NCBI GenBank assembly: GCA_011800805.1
Contig: MPNW01000925.1
Location: 27,562-48,902 of the forward strand
Source of the DNA: Hirudo medicinalis
Taxonomy: Eukaryota > Annelida > Clitellata > Hirudinida > Hirudinidae
Direction of reading: 5' to 3'
Length of the DNA stretch: 21,341 bases
Made by a program: the position numbers and the translations under genes. Position 1 is the first letter of the stretch. The number at the start of each line of letters is the position of its first letter. This document shows, in pieces, positions 1 to 9,784 of the stretch. The notes beneath the pieces were generated by a model. That model searched no databases. It was not told where the DNA came from and was given only the letters and a program-made list of their open reading frames with translations.

Positions 1-215
1 TGAAAGTTGAACATTGAAAGTAGCACAGTTGACCCAAGAATGGCAGAGAATGACGTGTGCAAATTTCAAGTCGCTATCGTTCACCGTTTGGGAGGAGTTC
101 TTGGGACAGAATCACACACACACTTTCTGATTTATATTATAGATGACAATAATCATTCATTCAACAGGACCATTAGTTGGTCGAGTGGCTTGTCTTCCTT
201 GTGTTGAAGACTAAA

Positions 216-329
216 ATATAACAATAATAATAACAATAAAAATAACAATAAAAAAAATAATAATAACAATAATATTAACAATAATAATAACAGCAATACA
301 AATTCCAATAATAATAATATTAATATTTA
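216..329. repeat. A-rich (AAT/AAC)n simple repeat
   Basis: Degenerate AAT and AAC trinucleotides with A-tracts run through this stretch. The poly-I/V open frame on the opposite strand is only a translation of the repeat. The preceding 215 bases are ordinary mixed sequence with a 66-codon open frame (7-207) that shows no recognisable domain. Confidence 0.9.
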
Positions 330-410
330 ATTTCATTCTCCTATTGATGTCGTTAATAAATATTATCTTAATGCTTTTTATATCAAAAATCAATTGCAAA
401 ATCATTGAGC

Positions 411-519
411 CGGTGGATGGTTATTTGGATAGATGAATGGATGGATGAATGGATGGATGGATGGATGGATGGATGGATGGATGGATGGATGGATGGATGG
501 ATGGATGGATGGATGGATG
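411..519 (+). repeat. (GGAT)n tetranucleotide microsatellite
   Basis: Uninterrupted GGAT units run from about 450 to 519, preceded by GGAT/GAAT-variant units from 411. The minus strand reads as SIHP repeats, which is an artefact of a 4-bp unit in a triplet frame. The same ATCC/GGAT motif family recurs at about 1.0, 4.2, 5.75, 8.9, 10.0 and 12.0 kb. Confidence 0.95.
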
Positions 520-582
520 ACTGGACCACTAACTTTCGAATGCAACACCGTTGGACTTAATCTCGAAAGAAAACAAATTTTT

Positions 583-664
583 AATTCGTGACGATGATGA
601 TGACAACAAAGATGATGGTGGTGGTGGCAAAGGTGATGATGACGATGACGACGACGATGATGGT
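583..664 (+). repeat. Degenerate (GAT/GAC/GGT)n tract
   Basis: Imperfect trinucleotide tract of GATGAT, GATGAC and GGTGGT units. From 665 to about 1020 the sequence is A+T-rich with no gene, RNA or repeat that I recognise. Confidence 0.85.
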
Positions 665-1021
665 ACGACCAACCAACACAGAGACAACTTCTGAAAAGTG
701 AATTCAAACGGCAAAAGCATCATGGCGACCTGAAAGAGGAAAATATTTCAATTACTGTGAAATGTCAATTGTAGTTACACCTATAGTCGTAATCACACCT
801 GCAATTTGTTTTGTTAGGGTGTCGTTGTTAATATGGTCATTAATATTATATTATGGTTATTAATATTATTTGGAGTTTATGGAAACATATTATTTCGTCT
901 GTTCAATTAATAAATTCCAAATAACGAATTCTAATCATAAATAATAATTAATTTTTATTTTGACAGCAAACGATGTTGAACGAACATTGAACTATTAAAG
1001 CGTTTTGTTCGACAAGCAGAT

Positions 1022-1200
1022 GGAGTGATCCATATATCCATATATCATACATCATACATCCATGTATCATACATCATACATCCATACATCCATACGTCCA
1101 TATATCATACATACATCCATACATCCATGTATCATACATCATACATCCACACATCCAATTCATCCATACGTCCATACATCCATATATCCATGCAATCATT
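1022..1200 (+). repeat. Degenerate ATACATCC / ATCATACATCC array
   Basis: Short units built from ATCC, ATAC and ATCAT repeat with variable length. Two overlapping open frames rich in Y, H, I, S and T cross it in different phases, as expected from a stop-poor repeat rather than a gene. Confidence 0.85.
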
Positions 1201-1269
1201 CAATCATACAATGCACACAATGTATGCAATGCATAAAACTCTTAATCCCATCCACCAACCCGCTTGTTC

Positions 1270-2050
1270 GTAGGCGCTATATAAATGGTTTACATAATAA
1301 ATTAAAATATTTTTATTAATATTTTATTTTATTGCGTTGTGGATATTAAATGACTCAATTTTTCGCCCATGTGTACTTAAGAATTATAATTAATTGCATT
1401 ACATTTGTCAAAAAAAAGAATAAATATAAAATAAAATAAATATTTTATATTAAAAATAAATTTAACATAATGTAATAAAAACATTGTAAAGAATATTATG
1501 ATTATGCAAATAATAAAATACAATTAACGAATAAATAAACAAATATGTTTAAAAATAATAATATTATAATTGTATTAAATTATAAAATTAATAATATTAT
1601 AATTATATTATATTTTTAAATCAGTAATATTCAATTAATGAATATTAAATATATTTTATAATACCTTCCAAATATTGGCATCATATTATATTATTTTATG
1701 AATAAATTATTTGTCTGAATTATAAATAGCATTCAATAATACGAAATTATTTGAAAATGGTTTTTAGCGAAAAAAATATTGAATGTAATTTTGAGCATAA
1801 TTTTTATTACACTAATTCAAATTGTTGTAATAAGTTTTAATAGTCAAAAGAAACAATATATTAATTATTAAGAGCAATTCAGCCATCTAATTATAGTATT
1901 TAATAGTGATATTTAATATTTTTTTCGGTAATAACAACATTAGTTCGGGGGTAATTCCAGCATCATGCTGGGGCATTTGTTATCCTCGAAATAAATAAGC
2001 AGCTTTGCGAGGTTTTTTGAGATTATTCGATCTCTTGAGGCCATTTTAAA
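1270..2050. other. Extreme A+T-rich gene-free stretch
   Basis: Long runs of A, T and ATT/AAT words dominate. Imperfect repeats of TAATAATATTATAATT occur near 1555-1605. From about 1945 to 2050 composition is more balanced but I recognise nothing. No open frame or structural RNA is supportable. Confidence 0.7.
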
Positions 2051-2162
2051 GTCGTAACTTGTAATTTGCAATTTGTAGGTTGTAATTTGTAATTCGTAAC
2101 TTGTAATTTGTAATTCGTAAGTTGTAAATTGTAATTTGGAAGTTGTGCTTTGTAATTTATAA
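2051..2162 (+). repeat. Heptamer array, consensus NTTGTAA, 16 units
   Basis: Starting at 2051 the sequence divides into 16 consecutive 7-mers with no length change (gtcgtaa, cttgtaa, tttgcaa, tttgtag, gttgtaa and so on). Most substitutions fall at the first and third unit positions, while the TGTAA core is largely kept. It is not the animal TTAGGG telomere repeat. Confidence 0.85.
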
Positions 2163-2740
2163 TTCTCATTGCTTGAAGAAACTTTGAAAACTTGAAATTA
2201 CGTGCTAATTTCAGTGAAATATTAAATATGACAGAGTTTTGAAAAAAAAAACAATCCTTTCGTTTGGAAAACTTTGGAATCGATTTGTTTTCGATTGCAC
2301 AATTTTATGGCGGGAGTTTCTTGAACAAACAAAAGTGATTGTCAGCAGATGAATGGAATTATTAATCGCAAACATTTCCAATGTCAGTTGTCTCCGTTGA
2401 GTTAACAAAATGTTTGAATAGCATCATAGAATTTCTTATTTTATAAAAAGAGAATAAATGGGATTTAATTAAAATTCATTTATTTATTTATTTATTTTCA
2501 TTTTTAATATGTTTTCGTTTCATAATTAATTGAATTTATCATAAGTTAATGTTTATTGTTATCCGATTTTAAATTTTTAATTTTAATTTTTAAATGCATT
2601 CCTTTATAGATTTTATAGATTGATATCTTCGAGAATTTCTCGAATTTTCTTTAAGATTCTTTAAAATTAATTTAAAAACTTCTACTGATTTTGGTTTTTT
2701 CAGAATTGAGAGATAAAGACCAGATACTGTGACCCATTTT
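2163..2740. other. A+T-rich stretch without a gene
   Basis: Contains a short (TTTA)n run near 2478-2498 and repeated TTTTAATTTTTAA words near 2570-2595. The 65-codon minus-strand open frame at 2211-2408 has no recognisable domain, and I do not call it a gene. Confidence 0.6.
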
Positions 2741-2910
2741 TTGTCCAATAAATGGAGAGGTCAGAGGTCGCCGCAAGGGAATGAACTTGGTAGATTCTTT
2801 ATTCGGAGGCAGCAGGCCGCGCGTGATGTTTTGCTGTGACGTCACACACACCTGAGTTCAGTAAGTTGAGATTTTATGGTCACCTTGTACAACAGAACAC
2901 ACCTGAGTCA
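2741..2910. promoter_or_regulatory. Motif-dense GC-richer patch (CCAAT, DR1-like, CRE, CACCTG)
   Basis: Seen directly: CCAAT at 2745-2749; AGGTCA g AGGTCG at 2758-2770, a direct repeat of nuclear-receptor-type half-sites spaced by 1; the full palindrome TGACGTCA at 2837-2844, the consensus CREB/ATF site; and ACACACCTGAGT twice (2846-2857 and 2897-2908), each holding the E-box core CACCTG. The patch is more GC- and CpG-rich than its surroundings. Regulatory function is inference from motif matches; no transcription unit is visible next to it. Confidence 0.35.
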
Positions 2911-2950
2911 TTAATAAATCTGTGAGCTAACAAGGAATGCTCAACATTCA

Positions 2951-2992
2951 CCATCATCATCGTCGTCGCCGTCGTCGTCGTCGTCATCATCG
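2951..2992 (+). repeat. (ATC)n/(GTC)n microsatellite
   Basis: CAT/ATC triplets change to GTC triplets and back to ATC. The following stretch, 3000-3760, is mixed A+T-rich sequence in which I see no gene or RNA. Confidence 0.9.
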
Positions 2993-3762
2993 CTTGGTGA
3001 CTTTTGAGGCTTTTACTGACACAAGTTTTAAAATGTTTTATTATTTTTATTCGATACATATGATGGTAATTTGGACAATTTGACGTAAAATTAAAGATTA
3101 CATAATACTACTATCATGACTCGGTTTCGTTTAATCTTAAGGATCGAGTTCATTAAGTGCTTCATCGAGTATTAGGACATTGAACATTGAATTTATCAAT
3201 GTTTTCATTTCGTCTCAAAACAGGCACAAGTAAAACTCCATCGCTTGCAAAGAAAACTTTCATCAGACAAAAAAAAAACAGAACAAGACTCCGTGATCAA
3301 CTTGAGTTTCAATGAGTTTCAATATATCGATCATGGATTCACTGATGATTTATTTGGATTGATGTCTGATTGATTCCATCCGACGTGATTCATGGCTGGT
3401 CGTGAATGTCAGGAGATTGCATGAATGAACATCGTGTCTCTCCTCAGCAGCTTATTTTAATAATTATTGGTGCTCCGCTCTTCTCTTCTCGTCGTAGTGA
3501 ATTTAGAATTTATATTTCAACTTAGAACCCTTCAATTTAAACTTGCTTGACACCGGAATAACCTTCACCTTCACCTTGTTATTTCACTACGAACAGATTC
3601 AAGGACGTTCTGGCACAAACTATCACAAGCAAATTCTCACCCACATTCACACACACATTCACACGTAGGTTCCACGATGGAGCAAATGTTGTATTGTGAA
3701 TACGATTAAGCGGAAGTCCTGCTGATTACAACTGCTAATTAATGGATCAAAGGATGACTGAG

Positions 3763-3915
3763 AACTGACGATGACGACTGCGAAAGAGGAGGCTATGATG
3801 ATGATGATGAGGAGGAGGAGGAGGAGGAGGACGATAACCATGACGATGACGAAGGTGATGATGATGAGGACGAGGACGACGGCAGCGGTGGTAATGATGA
3901 TAGTGTTGACGGTGA
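3763..3915 (+). repeat. (GAT)n/(GAG)n/(GAC)n compound tract
   Basis: Successive blocks of GAT, then GAG (about seven units), then GAC/GAT/GGT triplets. It creates overlapping open frames on both strands (MMMRRRR; HHHPPPP) that are repeat artefacts. Confidence 0.85.
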
Positions 3916-4189
3916 TGATAGTGCCTATTCTGCACTCGCGAACTTTAAAACATCACAAGACGTTGAATTTCGTAACGAAATCATGGAATTGAATTCGTCT
4001 GCTGGGCACCGACGAGACCGCAGTCCTACCTTTTTAAAGGTGATTTTGATCTCGTGACGTTCGAGACCGAGACCGAGACCATCTCCAAGGAAGCGTTTCC
4101 ACCTTTGGAGTGATTGTTTCACTCTGAGAAGGATTTCTTGACGACATTCAAAGAAATTAATTGGTGGTGGAGATTATTCGTCAAGGACG
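3916..4189. other. Unassigned stretch with a GAGACC triplication
   Basis: No gene recognised. Three exact GAGACC units lie at 4063-4080 within a locally GC-richer segment. The 65-codon minus-strand open frame over it (3925-4122) shows no known motif. Confidence 0.5.
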
Positions 4190-4365
4190 GGAATAAAAGA
4201 GTGCGGACGGATTGAAGAATTAGTGGATGGAATGGTTGATGAATGAAAAGGTGGTGGATGGATGAAAGAAAGAATGGCAGATGGATTGAAGAATGGCGGA
4301 TGGATGAACGGATCCTGGTGGATGTGTTTATGACTGAATGAATGGACCGTTGGATGGATGGCCGA
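4190..4365 (+). repeat. Degenerate GGATGAATGG-type repeat
   Basis: Decayed version of the GGAT family: GGATGAAT, GGATTGAAGAATGG and similar blocks. The minus strand reads as proline/histidine/serine-rich frame without domain content. Bases 4366-4835 hold a short (GAT/GAC)n run near 4546-4580 and otherwise nothing identifiable. Confidence 0.75.
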
Positions 4366-4835
4366 TCGATATTTTTGTTTAAATGAAGAATAATGGAAGC
4401 TAAAAATAGGAGGCAAATGCTACTGGGATTGGAGATGATGAATTGTCCGTGCTACTTTATGAGGCTTTGGTCAATAAGGCCTACCTCGTGTCTTCCATAA
4501 CACTGTTGATGAGAGAGGTTATAGTTACACTAGCTGACGCTCGTGATAATGATGATGATGATGACGATGACGATGATAATGTTGACGATAGACTCTGTTG
4601 TAGTCGTGATGGCAACAATCATGATGTTGATTTTGTTGGTGCTGTTGCCTGGCAACAGCTCTTGTCTAAAACGAGTGTTCAAGGAATTTTAAACATTAAA
4701 ACGTAAAGTAGAAGTGACGGTGTTTGTATAAATTATGTCTCAAATTAGGTCAACACTTCCTTTCAATTAGCATCGACACATTACATAAGCTGTAATAACG
4801 AAACTTGCTGATGCATCAACCAATCACAACATTAC

Positions 4836-5161
4836 AATACAATGCAATGCAATGCAACATAATACAATACAATGCAAAACAACACAATACAATACAATAC
4901 AATGCAATGCAACACAATACAATACAATACAATGCAATGCAACACAATACAATACAATACAATGCAATGCAACACAACACAATACAATACAATGCAATGC
5001 AATGCAATGCAATGCAACACAATACAATACAATACAATGCAATGCAACACAATACAATACAATACAATGCAATGCAACACAATACAACATAACACAATAC
5101 AATGCAATGCAACACAATACAATACAATACAACATAACACAATAACAATGCAATACAATAC
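4836..5161 (+). repeat. AATRC pentanucleotide array with 30-bp higher-order unit
   Basis: From 4836 to 5140 the sequence is 61 pentamers in perfect phase, drawn mainly from aatac, aatgc and aacac, with a few aacat and one aaaac. A single hexamer (aataac) then breaks phase before three final pentamers. Five exact copies of the six-pentamer unit aacac-aatac-aatac-aatac-aatgc-aatgc occur at 4881-4910, 4911-4940, 4941-4970, 5016-5045 and 5046-5075. The array is open in all three minus-strand frames and in several plus-strand frames only because its words create no stops. Confidence 0.97.
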
Positions 5162-5290
5162 AATTCATGCACCTCAGACTCCTAACAATGCCTTACTATA
5201 TTTACTATTACCCTTAGAAGCTGGCGGATCGGCAGCCGTTGTCCGTGAGGGATTCTGTATGCAACGATGCCCCCAGTGACAGTTATGCGT

Positions 5291-5382
5291 CATTTATGGG
5301 CCATAATTCGACCACCCCCATAAATGTTAAGTCGAATTCAGCCAAACCAGCAGGGAACTTGTGATAGGAACTGCTGGCTGAA
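5291..5382. other. Cluster of interleaved inverted repeats (possible structured element)
   Basis: Perfect 10-bp inverted repeat catttatggg (5291-5300) / cccataaatg (5317-5326). A second perfect 8-bp pair aattcgac (5305-5312) / gtcgaatt (5331-5338) crosses the first, so both pairings together make a pseudoknot topology. Downstream, ccagcag (5347-5353) pairs with ctgctgg (5371-5377), extendable outward by ttcag/ctgaa. Composition is GC-richer than the flanks, as is the neighbouring sequence from about 5215 to 5460. I do not recognise the family. It could be part of a transposable element, a structured RNA or chance; there is no coding evidence. Confidence 0.4.
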
Positions 5383-5518
5383 GATATCAGGAATTAAGGT
5401 CATTGGGGTCTTCCCGGTGCAGCCCTTTCTGGTCTATACGTGGTCGATAGATGTCCGTGTCAACATGAGAGATGAAAAATTGTTGTGCTGCCAATAGGGA
5501 TTGTAGTGATATTAATTG

Positions 5519-5531
5519 CTGCTGTTGTTGG

Positions 5532-5574
<43 letters not shown>

Positions 5575-5585
5575 CGTTGTTGTCG

Positions 5586-5641
<56 letters not shown>
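5519..5641 (+). repeat. (GTT)n microsatellite with GTC interruptions
   Basis: About 40 GTT triplets with a few GTC variants. The minus strand reads as poly-N with poly-Q at one end in a 95-codon frame (5387-5674). No domain outside the homopolymer supports a gene. Confidence 0.95.
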
Positions 5642-5737
5642 ACAATAACACTCGTTGAGATCGTCGTGCTTCAAATTAACGTTGAAATTTCATAGCCAGA
5701 AGAAATCTTCCTCCACTCAACCTTTGAATCAGAAATA

Positions 5738-5800
5738 TGTCCACTCATCCATTCATCCACTCATCCATTCATCCACTCATCAATTCATCCACTCATCCAG
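5738..5800 (+). repeat. ATCCATTC / ATCCACTC octamer array
   Basis: CATCCATT and CATCCACT units alternate, part of the ATCC family of this window. From 5801 to 6060 the sequence is more balanced, but neither plus-strand frame through it carries a recognisable motif. Confidence 0.8.
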
Positions 5801-6067
5801 GAATCATCGAAATGTCGAAGACGAAGTTAATGAAGACGCTGCGATCCACGTGGAAGAACCTGATTGGACGGAGAAATTTTCATGGAACTTTCATGGAATT
5901 TCCTGTCGGCGGATTCTAATTTCGCCTGAGACAACCGTGCGCCATCAGCCATGCTCGGATGAATTCCTGTATTTGCCGACATCGTCATCATCATCGTCGC
6001 TCTCCAAGAATAACAAAGGAATGAGATTAACGGTGGTGGTGATGATTATGAAATAAATGAAAAAAAA

Positions 6068-6069
6068 TT

Positions 6070-6107
<38 letters not shown>

Positions 6108-6165
6108 TGTAATGATAATAATAATAAAAATAATTGTAATAATACAAAAACAAATGAATAATAAT
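6068..6165 (+). repeat. (AAT)n microsatellite
   Basis: About 12 uninterrupted AAT/ATA triplets, then decayed AAT/AAC units. The stretch 6166-6855 is A+T-rich and I see no gene, RNA or repeat in it; the open frame at 6521-6733 has no recognisable domain. Confidence 0.9.
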
Positions 6166-6857
6166 CACCTAGCCAATGATAGGTTTTATAAATGCTCGGC
6201 AAACAAACTGACAAACATTGAACAACTGTTGAAAGGTTCTAAACGTTTCCAAAACAATCCAATCCTTGCGTTGCCAAAATATTCGATTTACTCCACCAAT
6301 GAAGACTAAATTCTATTTGTTTAGAAGCAGAAATATCACGTGTTGTCATGCTTTATTGAAATTCTAAGAAATATTTGAGAAGGAAAAACATGACACAGTC
6401 TGAACAAATGGTTCAACTTGAAAAGAATTTTCATTTGTTGACAGGAAAACCATAACAAATAAGGATTTGCATGAGGTCCAGAGTGATAAATGAGGCAATC
6501 ATTCTAATAAAATATTCTCATTGCTCTCGATTTTGAATAAGAAATACGAATGTGTTTTATTAATGCTGTGGATCTTAGGTAATAGAATGCATATAAAATA
6601 CGGCTTGAAATTATTAGTTAAATGGGGTTATTTCATTAAAATTATTATTCAAAACATGAACTATCCATGGATGAAGTGGGTCGATATACACTGTACAACT
6701 CATCTCACGAAACAGTCGGTTGGACTGATTTGAGCTCCGACTTAACACTGACAAATCAAAATCGTGTTTTAATGAAATCAAAGAAATAAGCTCAACTGAA
6801 ATTTAAGACGTAGTTCAGAATATGCTTCAGATTAATGTCTCAGAAAAATACTCAATT

Positions 6858-6960
6858 GATATATATATATATATTTATATATAATAATAAAATATATTTA
6901 TAATAATATTATAATAATATATATATATATATATATATATATTTTTATATATTTATTTAA
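6858..6960. repeat. (AT)n/(AAT)n tract
   Basis: Two (AT)n runs separated by AATAATAT-type sequence, self-complementary over most of its length. It lies just upstream of the coding-like patch that starts near 7018. Confidence 0.9.
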
Positions 6961-7017
6961 CAACTGTGTATAATATCAGTTTATAATAATATCCAGATAA
7001 TATTACACAGTGCAGAA

Positions 7018-8207
7018 TTCTGTTTGGCAGGTTGACCAAGATGATAGGGCGCTTACTCAGAATCTACAACACAGCGATAGGGAGGCAAAGAAAGGACAGA
7101 ACAAAGAGTGTTTGTTTCCAAATTGACGATCAACTTTCACGCCAAGTAAAAGCACACAGGCAGTCCGTGCACCTCAACAAGCACTTTCAGTCAGGCACGA
7201 GTGGCGAAACTGCCCATGACGCTCTGACCAAATTGATTTATGCAGGTGTTTCAGAAAAGGGACTGCTCTTAAAAATTACAGGACGGTTGTGACTACGCAG
7301 GCAGCTTCAGTAGTATTTTTATGTTAAACTCTTCATAAATATTAGACCACTGGAAAAATGTGAAAAAGTTCAGTGGCACGTGAAAAGCAGAAGAATTTTC
7401 AAAGACGAATTCCAAGTCCACAACTTGAACAATCAGTTCTAAAAATCCGAGCAATGAAGTTTTTCATTTGTTTGTTCAACTCGGCAAGCAGTTTATAAGC
7501 CGACTGAAAAAGTACAGAAATAGAATTTGTATTCACAAATTAAATTAATTTCAAGAACCTCCTTTCATTAAGGATGTATCAAGAATCACTCTCAAGTCTT
7601 TCCCGTGGTTATACAAAATATTTGTTACAAATGCAGTAAAATCTGCAAATAAGGACACCTTTATATAGGGGAAAACCGTGTCTGTGGTCATTGTTTTCAA
7701 GAACGGATTTTTCTATGTTGCAATTTGACCCTAAATTACAGTGCAAAATCAAGAAACTTTAATAAAAACATTCTGAAACTCACCAATAAAAACACTTTTT
7801 TTTTAATTTTTAAATTGCGCGAAATAGTATTTTTGGGTTGCAAAGGAGTTAGATACGACAATTTATGTCTGTTCTTCCTCCAGACTTTGCAGGAATTTGT
7901 TGCGTTCCATGAAGGATGTGAAATCGCATGTGACAATGATGCTGTGTCAATGAAGCTGAACATGAAGAAAACTCTGTCGAACCTGTCGAACCCTACAATT
8001 GCGGTCATTTCCCACCAAGAAGCCTGAAATAAAAATAATCAAAACAATCAAAAGAATAAAAAGAATAAAACATCCGAGCTCTTTTTCTATGCCAATTCAA
8101 GGCCTTCCTTAGAAGACATCATTCGAATTATTGAAGATCTGAAGACAAGGTTGAGGGACACAGAGTATCAAACAAACTTCTATCAAAACTATTTTAATAT
8201 GCCATAA
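7018..8207 (+). pseudogene. Degraded coding-like patch, one frame, multiple stops (unrecognised)
   Basis: Several stop-free pieces with codon-like composition all lie in the same plus-strand frame: about 7023-7292, 7314-7439, 7725-8027 and 8028-8207. The first reads as a basic, R/K/Q-rich segment (IGRLLRIYNTAIGRQRKDR, later TAHDALTKLIYAG). The third contains EFVAFHEGCEIACDNDA and is preceded by a pyrimidine-rich tract ending in AG (about 7870-7881). The fourth contains PSLEDIIRIIEDLKTRLRD. In-frame stops occur at 7290, 7311, 7440 and 8025, with more stops between 7440 and 7725. This is what a decayed single ORF, or exons in a matching frame, would look like. I cannot name a family; a mobile-element remnant is the likeliest source, but that is inference. 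Confidence 0.3.
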
Positions 8208-8900
8208 TAGCTGCGAAGTTGCTTCTTACATCTTGTCCACAAATTCTATTTATCAATTTGTATGGTTTACTATTTCCTTTGGTCTAACATCGACACCTTG
8301 ATTGACATCAGGGCAAAACTACCCACAGACAGGGTCATCTTGTTGCTGCAAAGTTAAAATGCTCCTATTCGCAGTTTTTACTGTATTGGCTTTGCAATGA
8401 AGCAACGAAGTAAGTAAATGAATGAATCTAGCGAAGACCAGCAAATGAGATTTAAGAGGGCTCCTGAATGTGAACCACAGGAGGTCATAAAGATTGGAAA
8501 ATAGAAATAAGCCTAAGAATCAACTATTTCCAGCACCAGCATCCATCAAAGTTTTCACCACTTGCCTTTACTCTCCTTACTTTTTACTTTCAACCAACAT
8601 CAGTCAGATTTCGATGACGTGGCTTCCTCGTGGTTCACTCACTCACGCGAACTCTGACCTCTGACCCACCACACTGAAGGCAATTCATTCCCGGAATCCT
8701 TAAATTAATTACCAGGAGAGTCTTCGAATATGAGATGATAAATATTTGTCAGGAATGTTATTCGGGTAATCTATCTTCTGTCTGGAAAAGATTTCCTTAA
8801 TGAATCGCATCGCATTCCATCGGCATCCCAACTGATCATCCACAATGATTCTTCTTCCATTGCTTCCAAGGCTCTCCAAGCATCCAATCACCCTGCAATT
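8208..8900. other. Unassigned stretch with DR1-type half-sites at 8655-8667
   Basis: No gene recognised. TGACCT c TGACCC at 8655-8667 is, on the minus strand, GGGTCA g AGGTCA, a direct repeat with 1-base spacing of the HNF4/COUP-TF/RXR type. The next 7 bases on that strand add gAGTTCG, a weaker third half-site. The minus-strand open frame at 8709-8927 runs into the ATCC repeat and shows no domain. Confidence 0.4.
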
Positions 8901-8901
8901 C

Positions 8902-8931
8902 GTCCATCCATCCATCCATCTACACATTCAC
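8902..8931 (+). repeat. Left part of an ATCC microsatellite split by the hAT insertion
   Basis: CATCC units run up to the left target-site copy. The array resumes immediately after the transposon (9991-10070), so the two halves were one array before insertion. Confidence 0.75.
8924..8931 (+). repeat. Left 8-bp target-site duplication
   Basis: acattcac directly abuts the TAGAGCC terminus at 8932 and matches acattcat at 9991-9998 in seven of eight positions. Eight-base duplications are characteristic of hAT transposition. The single difference fits later mutation. Confidence 0.7.
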
Positions 8932-9323
8932 TAGAGCCTGAGCGGAAGCAGTGAAGGTAGTAAAATCGCTTTCACGGTACCACGGTAAATGGTTCAAAAT
9001 TCCGCGGTACTACCAAGGAAGCAGTTTTAACAAATTAATTATTCCACGGAAGACGTTTATAATTTAAATACGCTTCCACGCCACAAAAAAATGTTTCCTA
9101 CATACAAAAAATTAAAATTTAAAATTTGTTCAATTCATTCAAGTCTTTTGATTCTTTGTTTCTATGGCTTGTAATTGTATACAAGTTCTACTTCCTTGTT
9201 GCCTGAGCAGTTCTGAGTTGCATGAGTTTTCTAGTTAAGTCTGAATTACATAAGTTCGATCTTGGAGCTGATATTGCAAACACTGGCAATGAAAGTGTTA
9301 ATGATTTCGATGTGATTTGTTAA

Positions 9324-9500
9324 TTGATACCGAAGAGACGTCTGTGGTTGACGTTTCGAAAAATATGTTTAAAAAATTATCAAGACTCATTGTCGAAAAA
9401 GCGGAGACGTGGAATTGAAGGCAGTCCAATTCCAAAAGTATTTGGTGGATATATTGTATCCGAATTCATTATTAGAGATAGCCAACAATTTTCGTTTTGA
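9324..9500 (+). pseudogene. Possible upstream piece of the hAT transposase remnant
   Basis: A 58-codon stop-free stretch without a usable ATG contains the basic block SKKRRRGIEGSPIPKVFGGY. It ends at a TGA overlapping the start of the next open stretch in a different frame, consistent with a frameshift in a decayed gene. The zinc-binding Cys/His pairs of a BED finger are not visible, so assignment to the transposase rests on position and basic character only. Confidence 0.3.
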
Positions 9501-9784
9501 AAAGTCTTAAGTGTCACAATGTATCGGGACAAGGATCCATGACGCCTTATATCGCAAAAAAAAGAAATGCCCCTCTTTCTGCGAAGGAAACGATGACTGC
9601 CAAAGTTGCTGAATGGGTTGCCGTAAATTATGGTCTCTTTGCCATATTTGAAGATAAGGGACTTGAAGCCGTCATTAGTTCATCCATGAATTTGGCGATT
9701 CAGGACAGACGAATGAGGTTGGACGAAGACACAGTTCATCGATTGAATTTTATCAATATTAATAATGATTTAAGACATTCTTGA
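9497..9784 (+). pseudogene. hAT transposase N-terminal fragment (ZBED/Hermes-like)
   Basis: Stop-free 95-codon stretch with no upstream ATG (it opens with TTG after a stop). Residues about 15-58 include GSMTPYIAKKRNAPLS, then a predicted helix TAKVAEWVAVNYGLFAIFED, then KGLEAVISSSMN. This resembles the segment of hAT transposases between the BED finger and the catalytic core (pattern: I..F..kk..pl....ke.i...ia.wi..dl.pfsiVed.gF). The similarity is judged by eye. After about residue 60 the likeness fades, and the frame ends at TGA 9782-9784, overlapping an AATAAA (9784-9789). The catalytic and hATC regions are missing, so it cannot encode an active enzyme. Confidence 0.6.

Noticed and set aside
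4816..5279. Long open frames (up to 135 codons) on both strands
   Set aside because: The AATRC pentamer array creates almost no stop codons, so every minus-strand frame is open. The residues are simple QYNTIQCNAM or CIVLHCI repeats.
8360..8401. Short signal-peptide-like peptide MLLFAVFTVLALQ
   Set aside because: Thirteen codons ending at TGA with no continuation in frame and no splice donor that I can support.
2758..8667. Shared GTCAGAGGTC and GGGAATGAA words near 2.76 kb and 8.66 kb as copies of one repeat
   Set aside because: The order of the two words differs between sites and the flanks do not align, so common ancestry is not supported.
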